Assembly: GCA_905250075.1 (NCBI GenBank) | Contig: CAJNOP010000017.1 | Span: 967,017-1,031,016 of the forward strand | DNA: 64,000 nucleotides | Source: Rotaria sp. Silwood1 | Lineage: Eukaryota > Rotifera > Eurotatoria > Philodinida > Philodinidae | Direction of reading: 5' to 3' | Part shown: one piece after another, positions 1 to 11,663 of the stretch | How the letters are laid out: every line of letters begins with the position of its first letter | How positions within the stretch are numbered: position 1 is the first letter of the stretch | Position numbers and translations under genes: made by a program | Notes under the pieces: generated by a model | Seen by the model: the letters and a program-made list of their open reading frames with translations, nothing else | What the model was told of the DNA's origin: nothing | The model's database searches: none

Positions 1-461
1 AGAATAATTAAATGAAAACGAACGTTGTTGATTATCACCACAATGACAATTACAAAAAACATTATAATTATTTGACTGTAAATTTTTTAATAGTTTTTCA
101 AATATTCCCAAATCTGTTGTTGGTATAAGTCTACCTTTTGTTACTTTTTTAGCCTAGAAATAATTTAGATAAATAAGAAAATAATAATAAAAAAAAAAAT
201 AAGACATACTAAACAATCACAAGAACAATCAATAAAACATACACGAAATTTATCTTCTTCATATAAATCAGATTCATATTTAAATAATTCATCGACATTT
301 TTATTAAACATACAATCATTTGTATCATCTATAGTTGATGGTTTATTATAAATAATACATTCATTTGTTTTATTTTTAATATTATCATCATGAGATAAAA
401 TATTTTTTATTTGTGTTGTAGCTGTTTGAAATAGATTTAAATTTTTATTATTTGTTGACAT
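1..461 (-). CDS. Unrecognised gene, 5' part only (runs off the left edge)
   Basis: Two exons are visible on the minus strand. Exon 1 is 461..243, starting MSTNNKNLNLF (an in-frame ATG at 485 is also possible), and ends at a GTATGT donor. Exon 2 starts at 153 after TTTCTAG and stays open to base 1. Both phases are 0 and the frame closes across the intron. The 124 visible residues are Asn/Lys/Asp-rich, with a small Cys cluster (FCNCHC) near the edge. No signal peptide or known domain is recognised. The start is about 85 bp from the first visible INPP5A exon on the other strand. INPP5A still lacks its N-terminal exon here, so this gene probably sits antisense inside an INPP5A intron. The splice logic and codon use support a real gene; its function is unknown. 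Confidence 0.5.
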
Positions 462-546
462 AGGTTTGTTTAAAACATAAAACAAAAATATTTAATGTAA
501 AGTTAAGCGCGAATAAATAATTTCTTTTGTTTTTTGTTTACTTTAG

Positions 547-3500
547 CTTTTACGTCAGCATCCATCTGATTTTATAGCATTACATTGTCAAGAAGTTGGA
601 GGAAAAGATTATGAAAAATTTATGCATACACTTGATCATTTTCTCAAGTAATTTAATTGAATTTTTCGTTTGTATTAATTCGATCTATTCATATTTAAAT
701 AGTGATCTTCTTCAATTACCGGAAATTTCTTCTGATTTTACTCGTTATCGTTTATATTTTGATTCGGATTATTCATCTCAGGACACATTTACAGTTAATT
801 AATAGATTTTATTATTTATATATTTTTTTTTGTTATATGATTCTATTTTAGGCTCTTGGTTCTGCATATTTTATTCGTCAAAATCTTTCTGTTCAACAAT
901 GGAACTTCACGAGTATTAAAAAAAAACTGAAAATAATTAATTTCTATGTATTGATTTTTTTGATTTTTTTTAGCTTCATCTTTTCAAACTGTTGTTAATC
1001 GTCAGATTTTCGCTGGTAATCTGGTCAATGCTCAAGCATTACGAAGAGAAAAATATCCTAGAGATTTTTTCCCTGAAGTAAGACAAATAGCACATAAGCA
1101 AAATTCATATTTTTATTTAATAATGAAAATATTCTTAGGCAAAATGGTCTCGAAAAGGTTTTACACAAACTCGTTGGCAGATACATGGCTTGTAAATATT
1201 TCAAAAAAAAAATCTGTTAATTAACAATCCTTATTTATTTTTATTACTAGTATATTTGACTTAGTTAATGTACATCTATTTCATGACGCATCAAATCTTT
1301 TAGCAATAGAAGGAAGTCCATCTATATACAGTAAATTTCGTAGAAGTGCTTTGCAATATACTCTACAACGGTTTGAATATTAATTTATTTATTTATGTAT
1401 AATTGAATATTATTTTTTATTAGTTTATCACTTGACCCTTCAGGTAAAAGTGTACCATATGTTATATTTGGTGATTTCAATTTTCGACTTGATGCTTGTC
1501 GTTTGATTGAAGTAAATTAAATGAAATTTAATACGTTAAAGTTTTCGTTTTATATATTTGTTTTTATTTATTTATTAAATAGTACATTTCAAACAAACGA
1601 AATGATTTAATTGATAAAATTAAAGAAGAAAATAGTGATGAAATAACCAAAATGATTATAAAACATGAAAATAATAAACCAAAATTAACAATTAAAAAAA
1701 AAGAATTTAATCTTCATGATAATCATGATTCATTTTTTAATATAAATACACAACAGGTAATTATCATTCGAGTCCTTGACAACCAAAACAGAATGGAAAA
1801 CATTTTTTTAGTAACTTGATCTGATTCGAGGTCATAGATACGTTTAGATTAATCTATATGAATTCTCTTAAAATAGAAAAAAAAAAAAACAGTCTTTATC
1901 TCATCTAGAGTTACTGCTTGTCTTATTAATTTGATTATTGGAAAACGAATTACAAATTTTATCGTCAAGATCAATTTTTTTTTTCATTCATCTAATAATA
2001 TCAATTTAATCTTTATGTTCTATTTGGCTCTAATAGACTTTAATTATTAAAAATTCTTATTTTTTATTTATTTATTTTTAGGCTCGTATGTTTGATTTTG
2101 AATCATCCTCATTTCATGATCATCTGTTTGAATATGAAAGAACTTTTCCGCCAAGGTTTATATTACAAAATATTTTCTTATTTCTTACAAAATCTATTTT
2201 ATTTTAGTTATCCATATAGTGAAGAACAGCATGAAGCTCGTTCTTATTTACGTGCTCGTTGTCCAGCATGGTGTGATCGTATTCTTCTTAGTCATTCATT
2301 TAAAAATTTTGTTGATACTCAGGTTAAATTTTATTAAATTATTCTTTTCATTAATTCTAAATCATATCTACAGGCCAAACAACCAATATATGATATAATG
2401 GGATATGATGTTTGTGTAGGCGATCATAAGGTTAGCTATATATATTTCTTGTTTTTTTCAATACTGAAATCTATTTTTCTAGCCGGTATATCTATCCTTA
2501 ACGATACGTTTGGTACAAGGTTGGTGTTTTTGTCCTTATTATTTTTAATTAGTGTGTTTTCTTACCCCTTATTTTTTTCTTCCTAATTGCAAACATTTGG
2601 TTGCTATTTGCTAAGTTGTTTTTGTTGTGTGTGTGTGTGTGTGTGTGTTGTGTGAATTTTTTATCACTTAATTCATTTATTAATACAAAATCATCTGTCA
2701 CTGTTATGAGTTAAGAACGAAAAAGAAACTAATTAAACATCAGAATAGAAGATTTTATTTTTCAATTTAAAATTTAATTATCAGTCAATTATATTGATGA
2801 TTAAAATACTTTGTTTTTTCATACTTCAATAAAGAATATTTTATTGTTTTCTTCGTGATAAAAAAATTAGATATGATATATGTAATATCTATTGAAGTTG
2901 ATAGTTGATATACAAATGAACAACAAAAAATAGAAAAATTTAATTTCGATATATTTTAACTAATACAAATATCGTACAATGTCGATTATTTTTTCTCATT
3001 GTATTATTCTTTAAGGAAAAAGAAAGACTAATATGAAGATTCGATTTTGTAAGTATTTACAAAAAAAATAGAAAATAAGCGATTTTATTATCAAAGTGGA
3101 TGATAAATCTTTTATTTTTTATGATTACTCTTAACAGTGACCGATTGATTTTGATTTTAGCTTTTATATTTATGCCATTAGATTTCAATATTGAATATAT
3201 TTATGTATAAAAAACAAAGACACATGTTTAATATTACAGGATGTTTGTGCTATGGAATGAATCATTAACATATTTATTATTGATTTTGCTTTTGTTGCTA
3301 TGCTTTATGCTTTAATAACCATGTGATTGTTGGCTAGAGCTATGTTCTCAAACTTTCTCTTATTCTAGAAGATATGTCATGATAATGAATGCTCTTACTA
3401 ATCGCCTTGCGAGGGTAAATACAAAAGAAGTCCTATGTTCTGTTTTCCACATAGATATAAAATTTTACTATCACAAACGTCCTTTGTCTTTTTTATATTT

Positions 3501-3929
3501 TTATACTTGTAGTCATACTATCACTTATTTCTTCTTTTATTTTGTGTGTATATTTGCTTATATATATACTATATATTGATTGTTTATTAGTATTATTATT
3601 TTTTTGCTTATTTAATTAATTAATGAATTAATTTATTTTCTTTGTTTTTCAAAGATGTCAATGATCATATTCAAACATTTAAACATTTAACACTTACTTC
3701 AAATACGACAACTGGATTACATACATCGGATATAATAGACAATAAATCTCAAGAAATTCAATCAGTATCAACAAATCATGAAGATTTACTTACAAAAAAA
3801 TTACCATTACTACCAACAACATCAGTAATAACTAATGAAGATGATCAACGAACAATACTCGCACATCATATATTTCATGCTAATATAAAACATACATTTC
3901 TTCGATTCATACGCGAGACGCCGGTGTAA
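547..3929 (+). CDS. INPP5A: Type I inositol polyphosphate 5-phosphatase, 5' end missing
   Basis: The enzyme removes the 5-phosphate of Ins(1,4,5)P3 and Ins(1,3,4,5)P4, ending calcium-release signals. Thirteen exons are visible: 547-647, 703-793, 852-912, 974-1077, 1139-1191, 1251-1370, 1424-1511, 1583-1756, 2082-2155, 2208-2322, 2374-2430, 2483-2519 and 3655-3929. They join in frame to 449 residues plus stop. Family motifs are ALHCQE, KWSRKGF, LVNVHLFHDASN, GDFNFRLD, CPAWCDRIL and GDHK. Exon 1583-1756 adds a Lys/Asn-rich stretch. The N-terminal ~40 residues (first strand of the catalytic fold) are not encoded here and must lie left of the window. The last exon gives a low-complexity tail ending ETPV, so the C-terminal CaaX prenylation box of vertebrate INPP5A is absent from this model. 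Identity is firm; the tail is less so, because an 1135-bp intron precedes it. Confidence 0.93.
2626..2649. repeat. (TG)n microsatellite
   Basis: A short TG dinucleotide run lies within the long last intron of INPP5A (2520-3654). The rest of that intron shows no recognisable coding or element structure. Confidence 0.8.
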
Positions 3930-4073
3930 CCTTCTTTTTTTTAGCAAAAAAAATATTTGTATATATTTGAATCTCTACGTTTTTCCTAGTCTTATCATCT
4001 ACTCAGCAGCAGTGAATTTAATATCATTTTATGTGTTGTCATTTTTTTTTGTTGTTGTTTTTTTGTTTTGTGC

Positions 4074-4106
4074 ATATATATATATATATATATATACATA
4101 TATATA
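4074..4106. repeat. (AT)n microsatellite in the INPP5A-LIG4 spacer
   Basis: An AT run broken by one C lies in the 226-bp spacer between the INPP5A stop (3929) and the LIG4 start (4156). Both genes are on the plus strand. Nothing else is visible in the spacer except the acceptor next to the LIG4 ATG. Confidence 0.8.
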
Positions 4107-4145
4107 GTTCGCAGCAATAATAAACAGACAATGGATGAATATATC

Positions 4146-4155
4146 TATCTTTTAG
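4146..4155 (+). promoter_or_regulatory. 3' splice acceptor abutting the LIG4 start codon (candidate trans-splice site)
   Basis: TATCTTTTAG directly precedes ATG at 4156. No obvious donor-bearing 5' UTR exon is visible in the short spacer. Similar acceptors lie 14-28 nt before the ATGs of other genes here, so a spliced-leader addition site is the simplest reading. A cis-spliced non-coding exon cannot be excluded. Confidence 0.45.
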
Positions 4156-7100
4156 ATGACATCCATGATGATCGATGATCCGAATGTTAATGATGAATTA
4201 CCGAATTCATCTAAAGTAGTTAAATTTTCTAATTTATGTAATTTACTTGAAAGAATATCAAAAAGTCAAGGTGCTATTGCTAAACAAAAACTAATGACAA
4301 AATTTATAAGTGATTGGCGTAAGACACATAAAGAAGTTCATGCGAATGATTTACCAACTTCAACGACGACAACAACAACAACAACAACTACTACTACTGA
4401 AGGACAAACAACAACAAGTGGTAGTCTTAGTGGAACATCACCGACAATTATGCAAGATTCATTTTATCCAATATTACGTCTTCTTTTACCACAATCAGAT
4501 CGTGAACGTATTGCATATGGTTTAAAAGAAAGTAAACTTGGTAAACATCTTGTTGAAGTACTTAGTATTTCAAAAGATAGTGATGATGGAAAAAAATTGT
4601 AAGTAAAAATTGGCATTTTCTTATGCGTTAATATAATTTTTTTAATATTTAGACTTAATTTTCGTGTACAAAAAAATACACGTACACAAAAAGGAAGTGA
4701 TTTTGCTGAAGTAGCTTATTATGTACTTAAAAATCGTTGTAATGAAGATGTTACAATGAGCATTTGGGAAATAAATAAAATTTTGGATGAAATTGCCGTA
4801 GAAAATGGAAAAGGAAAAGAAGGTCAAAAGGTATGTTGGTTTGTTTCATGGAAAATAGTTCATAAATTAAAGTTAGAAAAGAGTAAATAAAATACTCATA
4901 TGATTCATATAATGTCGTGATTAGACTTTGAAAGAAATATTTTCAAACGAATTATTTCAGGTGATACCTCACGTTTAAAATGAAATACTTCTCATGAGAT
5001 AGGGTGTATTGAAACTAGAAAAAAACTTAGAAGCGTTCATTCCCATGCGCTATCCTTTTAGAGCTTTGACCGTTTAGTTGAATCTTTTGATCATTAAAAA
5101 AAAATGGAACAAACGAACTTCGGATTGAAGCGTTATTCATAAATAGCTCTTGAGACCACTATAATGATTTCTTTTGGAGATATCAAATCTCAAAAGAAGC
5201 TATAATATCTTATAGAAAAGGACAGACAATCTATCTCGACGACTTGACATCTCCAACAGGGATTACTCTTTTTGGATGAAGTTTTCAGAATATTCTAATG
5301 ATGTCAAGAGTTGTTTATTAACAAAGCTTCAGGTCAAAATTCGTTTTTTTTATGTTTTTGCACATGAGAAGTCCAATGTAACGGCTATAACCCAAGTAGG
5401 ATAATGCATGAGAAGTAACTATTCTAGGCACTTTCTACTCTCAACAACCCATACATAATGAGGTTTGTTTCATTTCAAACGAAAGATACCACTTAAAGTG
5501 GTTCTCGCATTAATCAGATTGAACAATTTCTGTGATGGATGCTAGCATTTCACTTGAAATCAGCCCAATGAAGAGGGGACCGTAGTTGATGTCCCTCAGC
5601 ACAAATTAATTGAGTTTACCAATATGATCCGATTCAAGCTCTGTGGTACAGATAGTACTGCTCAAAATTATAAGAATAATGCAGTTGTGACTTTTTCTGT
5701 GATGCCGAATACCTAACTCAAATCTAATCGATGATTTAATTAGTTAATAAACTTCTCTATCAGTCCCAGAAAAAGTTTGTAGGAGTTCCTATTTAACAAT
5801 AGCGTCTGAAAAACACAAAGTCCTGAACAATATGAAGGATCGCTGTCCTTTTTATAACCTTACTTTACAAAGTTACAAGTACTCCAAAACAGTATACATT
5901 TTCAACAATTTTTTTATGCTTGTAGTTTTGTGCAGAAAGATCATAAACAATGCGGTCACTCATTATGTAGTTCTGTACTCATTCAGATGATCCTGCTAAA
6001 AACGAACACTTAAGATATCTTTCAGGCTTGAAACTACTGTGTTCCGATTTTTGAAAAACTTTGTCACATAGTCTAACTACAAAAATCTTGATAGACAATA
6101 TATCTGATAGAGAACTTTATTGGCTATCTAAAGCGCTGTCCTTTGAACTGAAATAAACACTGAATATTAAGCTAGAAAGAACTTCATCGATTTCTTATTA
6201 CGTAAAGAAACTTTTTTGCTCTACAATTTCATAAATTAGATAAAATATGTAAATGTTCACAAGATGAATTCAATTATGGATTTAATTTTTTAATCATAAC
6301 TAAAATATTTCTGATATTTATTCTTTTTTTTTAGATTATCGATCATCGTCTTACGTACTTGCTTCGTCATCTCAGTGCACTTGAATTAAAATGGCTCATT
6401 CGCATATTATTAAAAGATTTACGTATATCATTAAAAGAAAACTCTATTCTTGAATGTTTTCATCCAGATGCAAAAGATTTATTTGATCATACAAGTAATT
6501 TATTTAAAGTAGCTATTTATTTACATGATCCAGAAAAACGTTTACATGAAATTGGTCTTAGTTTATTTTCACCATTTCGACCTATGCTTGGTAAATAAAA
6601 AAAAACATATTTCTATTTGAATTTTATTTAAATTTATTCTTTTAGGTGAAAGAACACGAGCTGATAAAATTGAACAATTAATTCGTAAAAAATCTACTAA
6701 TCCAACAGCAGCTTTAGCTGAATTTTATATTGAAACAAAATATGATGGTGATCGTTTTCAATTACATCGTGATAAAGATCAATTTATGTATTTTTCACGT
6801 AATGGTCATGATTATACAAGTGTATTTGGTCCTGATGCTAATAATATTGGTACATTAACACCTTATATTGCAAATACATTTAAAATTGATTGTGAAAAAT
6901 GTATTATTGGTAAGTGATGAATTTATTTTTCTATTTTGAAAAGAATTCAATTTATTTGTAAAATCTAGATGGTGAAATGGTTATTTATAATCGTAATGAA
7001 AAGATTATACATTCGAAAGGTGATAGTTTTGATGTTAAATCAATTCAAGCAAATGATTCCCAATTACAACCATGTCTTATTGTATTTGATATATTAATGT

Positions 7101-10100
7101 ATAATGATGAAATTTTAACAAATAAACCAATGAATGACCGTTTACAATATTTACATAAAAAAATTCTTGAACCTATTGAAGGACGAATTATTTTTTCAGC
7201 TATTAAACCGGGTACAAGTAATCAAGATGTTATTAACGAATTAAATTTAGCTATTGAAGAACGACAAGAAGGTATTGTTGTTAAAGATCCATGGTCAGTT
7301 TATAAACCAAATGTTCGAGAAAATGGTGGATGGTATAAAGTATGTATTGTTTTTTTGGATAATGAACTAAAAAGGAAAGCATTCATGAGTTTTGCATGAA
7401 ATAGAGCACAGAAGAGAAGAGTTGTAGTAATAAGAAAAACTTTTCGGAAGATGTTAGAATATTTCATTCAGTATAGATAGTGACAGGAGAACATTCTTTC
7501 GTTATATTAGTTTTATTTTTAATATATCAAAAGTAGTAACAATGGTAAGAGGCCAGCCAATTCAAATTTTTCGGATCCAACTGAGTCCGGAATCAATCTG
7601 ACAGGCTCTAACAGCAGTGCTTTAATACTGTGAAGAACATAAATAGAACAACGTCTCTTTATATGTGTTGATAGGACAAATAGTGTTCTATATTTTATTC
7701 GTATTTAGATGTTATTTTAGTACGTAATGATTTAAGATTAAGATTAATAAGAATATCGATTTGTTCCGTATTTTTAGATGTTGTTCTGATTAAGAGACGT
7801 ATTCTAGTTCATGCTTTATCTACGAACTCCTGACTTTTACGCAACGATTGAGAATGTATTTTTTTAACTGTTTTAAAGGATGAATTCTAACCTTGAAAAT
7901 ATCTTCCCAGTCATAAGCTAAAGATTCGATTTGTTACACAGTGTTCAGAGTTTCTTAAGATCTACAAATCACACAAAATTCTCAACCAAAAAGAGATTAA
8001 TCAATTGAAAGACTTCTCTCGTTTGACATAATGTGGTAACATTCTCATCATTAAGTCGTAATATCATAACATGAAAATGTTTTCTCTGATATTTATAAGT
8101 CAGTGATCTACTTTTCTCAACAAAGTCACTAAGATATCAAGTTCCGAATATTTTCTTATTAAACTAATTCTGTTCTTTTTTTTAATCTCTTTACAGATTA
8201 AACCAGATTATACTATTGGTGAGTTGTTTTTTTTATCAATATAAGTTTCATTAAATAATACATTTCTTTTTTGCTTTCTAGGTCTTAATGATGAAATCGA
8301 TTGTTTGATAGTTGGTGGTTATTTTGGTACAGGTCGTTTACGTGCTGGTATGCTTTCTCATTTTCTTTGTTGTGCTGTTGTTAAACAAGCAAATACAGCA
8401 AATAATTCTGAACAAAAAAATCCTGATGATGAAAATGCTACAACATCAACACAATGTAAACCTGATGTACGTGATTATCTTTATTATACATTTTGTAAAA
8501 TTGGTTCCGGTTATACACATAAAGAATTACTTGATTTTAATAATCGTTTTGCTAATAAATGGAAACCATGGACAAAAAAAACTGCACCATCATATATATT
8601 ATGTACACATGAAAAACCTGATGTATGGATTGAACCAAGTGATTCATGTATTGTACAAGTTAAAGCAACTGAATTTATGGCATCAGATAAATATAAATGT
8701 GGTTTTACATTACGTTTTCCACGTTTAGAAAAATTTCGTGAAGATAAAGCTTGGTATGAATGTGTTACATATCAAGAATTAATTGATTTACGTGAAAGAA
8801 ATGCTGGTAAATTAGCATCACGTTTTATGGAACATGAATTAAATGATGATTTTGATTTAAATGATGATGGACAACGTACAATAACATTAACAAAAAAATT
8901 ACAACAAAAATCTCGACAAATAGCTAAACCAACTGTTGATTCACGTTTTCGTGGTATCGATCAACAATCAGTTAAACAAACTGGAGATTTTTTTTCAACA
9001 TTGGAATTTTGTATTATGGAAGGAAATACAAAATATACAAAAGCTGAACTTGAAAAACTTGTTTATGAAAATGGTGGAACTTGTGTTCAAAATGCATTAT
9101 CAAAAACTTATTGTGTTGTTACAGGTAAAAATAAAAAAAGAATCAAATTATATATTGATAAGAATATGTTTGTCCTAGCTAAAACTTTGAGAATTTTCTA
9201 ATGACTATAAGAATTATCTATGAACAAGACATATTTAGTTCTGTCAGGTTCAATAAGACAAACATTATCTTATCAAGCATAGTTCAGTAAACTAAACTAA
9301 AAGGTATCATTTGCATTATCTCTTGACTTGAAAAGAAATCCATCATTCTTAAACCTGTTTATAAAACTTACATAAATAGAATTGTGAAAGATAGCTAATA
9401 AAGAATATTGAACTCGATTATTAAGTCTTTTTTATTTTTATTTTAGAATAGACATAATTTATGAAGTTTTTCTTTGTTTAGATAATCCCAATAGTATTCG
9501 CCTTCGTACATTAATTAAAAATAAACAAATTGATATCGTACATATAGTATGGTTAATACGTTGTATTGAACAAAAAAATTTATTACCATATTATTTATCA
9601 GATTTAATATCATGTACAGATAAAACTCGTCAAGCTCTCAATTTACTTTATGATGAATATGGTGATGCATATTATACATCAACAAATGAAAATGAACTTC
9701 GAGAAATTTTTAATAAGATGACATCAACATCAACAACAACAACAACATCAACTCCATCGTCACCAGTATCAACACCAATTAAAAACTTACCAACAAATAA
9801 AAAGCGTCGTCTTAATGAACCAATTCCATTATCACAATCAACAATAAATATTGATACAATATCAAATCCATTGGATGATAATGATAAACTTCGTTCATTT
9901 ATATCTGAATTTGAAAATGCTTATTTTCCTGATGAATCATATGATTATGGTCTTTTTCGTTTATTTTATATTTATTTTGATCAATATTGGACTATAGGTG
10001 ATGAATCAACACTATTTATTGATCCAAATCATAGTTTAATTATATTAGAAGGTCAATTGCATGGTGCACGTATAGCACATAAATTAACATCGGATGTTAC

Positions 10101-10275
10101 ACATGTTGTTTGCGCTAAACCAAATGTTGATGATAAAAAATTAAATGAACGTATAAATTTATTTAAAAAAATCAATCGTGAACGTGCAACTAAATTTCAT
10201 TTAGTTAGTTATGAATGGATAAAAAATTGTATTGAAAATCAACGCCTTCTTAAAGAATTACCGTACGCTCTGTAG
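4156..10275 (+). CDS. LIG4: DNA ligase IV (non-homologous end joining)
   Basis: This ATP-dependent ligase, normally with XRCC4, seals double-strand breaks in the nucleus. Eight exons (4156-4598, 4653-4830, 6335-6590, 6646-6909, 6969-7339, 8197-8218, 8282-9124, 9482-10275) join in frame to 1056 residues (human 911). Order: N-terminal DNA-binding domain (about 20-290, with DSFYPILRLLLPQ), then the nucleotidyltransferase domain with adenylated lysine in YIETKYDGDR (K324). Further motifs are YFSRNG, DGEM, EGIVVKDP and WYKIKP. The OB fold follows (LIVGGYFGTG to TLRFPR), then two BRCT domains near the C-terminus. Oddities: a run of 12 Thr near residues 70-81, a Thr/Ser-rich linker with KKRR between the BRCTs, a 22-nt microexon, and introns of 1504, 857 and 357 bp. 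Reading through the last donor at 9125 stops early at 9201, so splicing is needed for the second BRCT. Confidence 0.96.
4831..6334 (+). other. LIG4 intron 2 (1.5 kb)
   Basis: This is an unusually long intron for the window, running from GTATGT to TTTTTTTAG. I see no open frame, repeat pair or element ends in it. Confidence 0.85.
7340..8196 (+). other. LIG4 intron 5 (0.86 kb)
   Basis: The intron lies between the exon ending GGWYK and the 22-nt microexon that encodes IKPDYTI. No gene or clear repeat is seen in it. Confidence 0.8.
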
Positions 10276-10698
10276 AAAATGTTTTGTTTTGCTTTTTTTT
10301 TTCGATTGTTTTTGTTTACTTACATTTGTGTAATTGTAAGTTCGTTGTCATTCCTAATTTGTTGAATTAAATAATAAATAAGAATAAAATAATAAATGTT
10401 TGATTCAAGTCTACGGAAACCGAAGGCAATAGGAAGCGCATTCTTCTTCTTTTGTTAGAGAGAGACCGGAATCTCGAATTTAGAAAAAAAGAAATAATTC
10501 GCCTATTGATATGCATGCATTAGTCATAAGAATGGTTGGAAATTTTTCAGTTTCGTTTTCTCCATGCTGAAAAGAAAACAGTGTCAAATATCTTTGTTAA
10601 CAAGAGAAGTCTTTCAGTTGATTAATTGCTTTGAAATCTAAGCTGCGTGCATCATATATGATCCTAATGGAGTATGAATGTCTTGAAGTAAGTTCGTA

Positions 10699-11144
10699 CT
10701 ATTGGTTTATCACTGCTAAGGTATTGCATTTTCACGATAGTTTTTACTACGATATCATGTTATCCCTAAGAAACATCAAGAAAACTGAGTGTTGAATTTC
10801 AACTTGAAACTTTGTACAGCAATAAGACCTAACAACACTAGTTTACTGTGACGATTTTATACTTTTTTTTTGACTGCTTCTATTCTGACAGAAGAATACT
10901 GAGATCTAACAGTATATGTGGACGAAGTTAAAAATATCCTTTTATCATAGTCGTATCTTGAGATAGAAGAAAAAAAATAATCTGAAACTTTAACAATAAA
11001 CTATTCTTGTTGAGGCTTGTATTTCTGCAAAGTTTCAAGTCGAAGTTCAAAACTGAGTTTTCTTGGTGTTATTTGAGGAGTAACACGACATTGGGCTGAA
11101 AAATATCGTAAAAATGCAATACTTGGGCAGCGATAAACCAATAG
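10699..11144. repeat. Inverted-repeat (foldback) element of ~0.45 kb
   Basis: The left arm (10699 to about 10843, beginning CTATTGGTTTATC) matches the reverse complement of the right arm (about 11003 to 11144). Shared blocks include ACTTGAAACTTTG, CAAGAAAACT and GTATTGCATTTT. The arms are diverged by many substitutions. No open frame lies between them, so this is probably an old non-autonomous element. Confidence 0.6.
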
Positions 11145-11290
11145 ATCGAAATTTTTTCCGAGTAATCATAGTTCATTAGAACCTACATGACACACATAGT
11201 CCTGACTCAAAAGCAATTTAATGCTTAGATACATTCTCTCCTTAGACTATTGTTGCTGACAAATGAAGTTCTTCAGGTATGAAATCACAT

Positions 11291-11663
11291 CTTCGTTATT
11301 GAGATATTGAGAGATTTTACTGGATTTTTCAACAAAAATTTGTAGTCACGTGAAAAATCAAGTTTTGACATCAAAATCTACACAAACGATATTCTTAACG
11401 AGATTTCTGGATTGCACAACCACCAATGTTTCTTTTCTGAAGATGTAAATAAATGAACAAAATTTGCTTTTACACATGAGAAGATTTCAAATATTGAAAT
11501 GTCGTAGAATATGAGATACTAGCAAAGTTATAATGTGCTCGATGAACTAATTTCATTAAGGACTTTGTTTTCTGCAAAATTTGAAGTTGATTTTCGTATG
11601 ATCTGAGGCAGACCATAGCTTCTGATTGAAAAATTCAGTAAAATTTCAATATCTCGCTTTGAT
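11291..11663. repeat. Second, more diverged inverted-repeat element
   Basis: GAGATATTGAGAGATTTTAC near 11301 pairs with the complement near 11635-11655 (GAGATATTGAAATTTTAC when reversed), followed by GGATTTTTCAA/GAATTTTTCAA. It looks related to the element just to the left, because both contain a TTCTGCAAA..TTTCAAGT-like block. Confidence 0.4.

Noticed and set aside
4310-4525. Open frame overlapping LIG4 exon 1 in another frame
   Set aside because: It is the Gln-rich shadow of the Thr repeat; the LIG4 frame is supported by family motifs.
8312-8728. 138-codon open frame within LIG4 exon 7
   Set aside because: It is an out-of-frame shadow of the ligase coding exon with biased V/L/H content and no domain.
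9125-9201. Continuation of LIG4 exon 7 to an in-frame stop
   Set aside because: A good donor at 9125 and acceptor at 9481 join in phase to the expected rest of the BRCT domain; read-through would truncate the protein.
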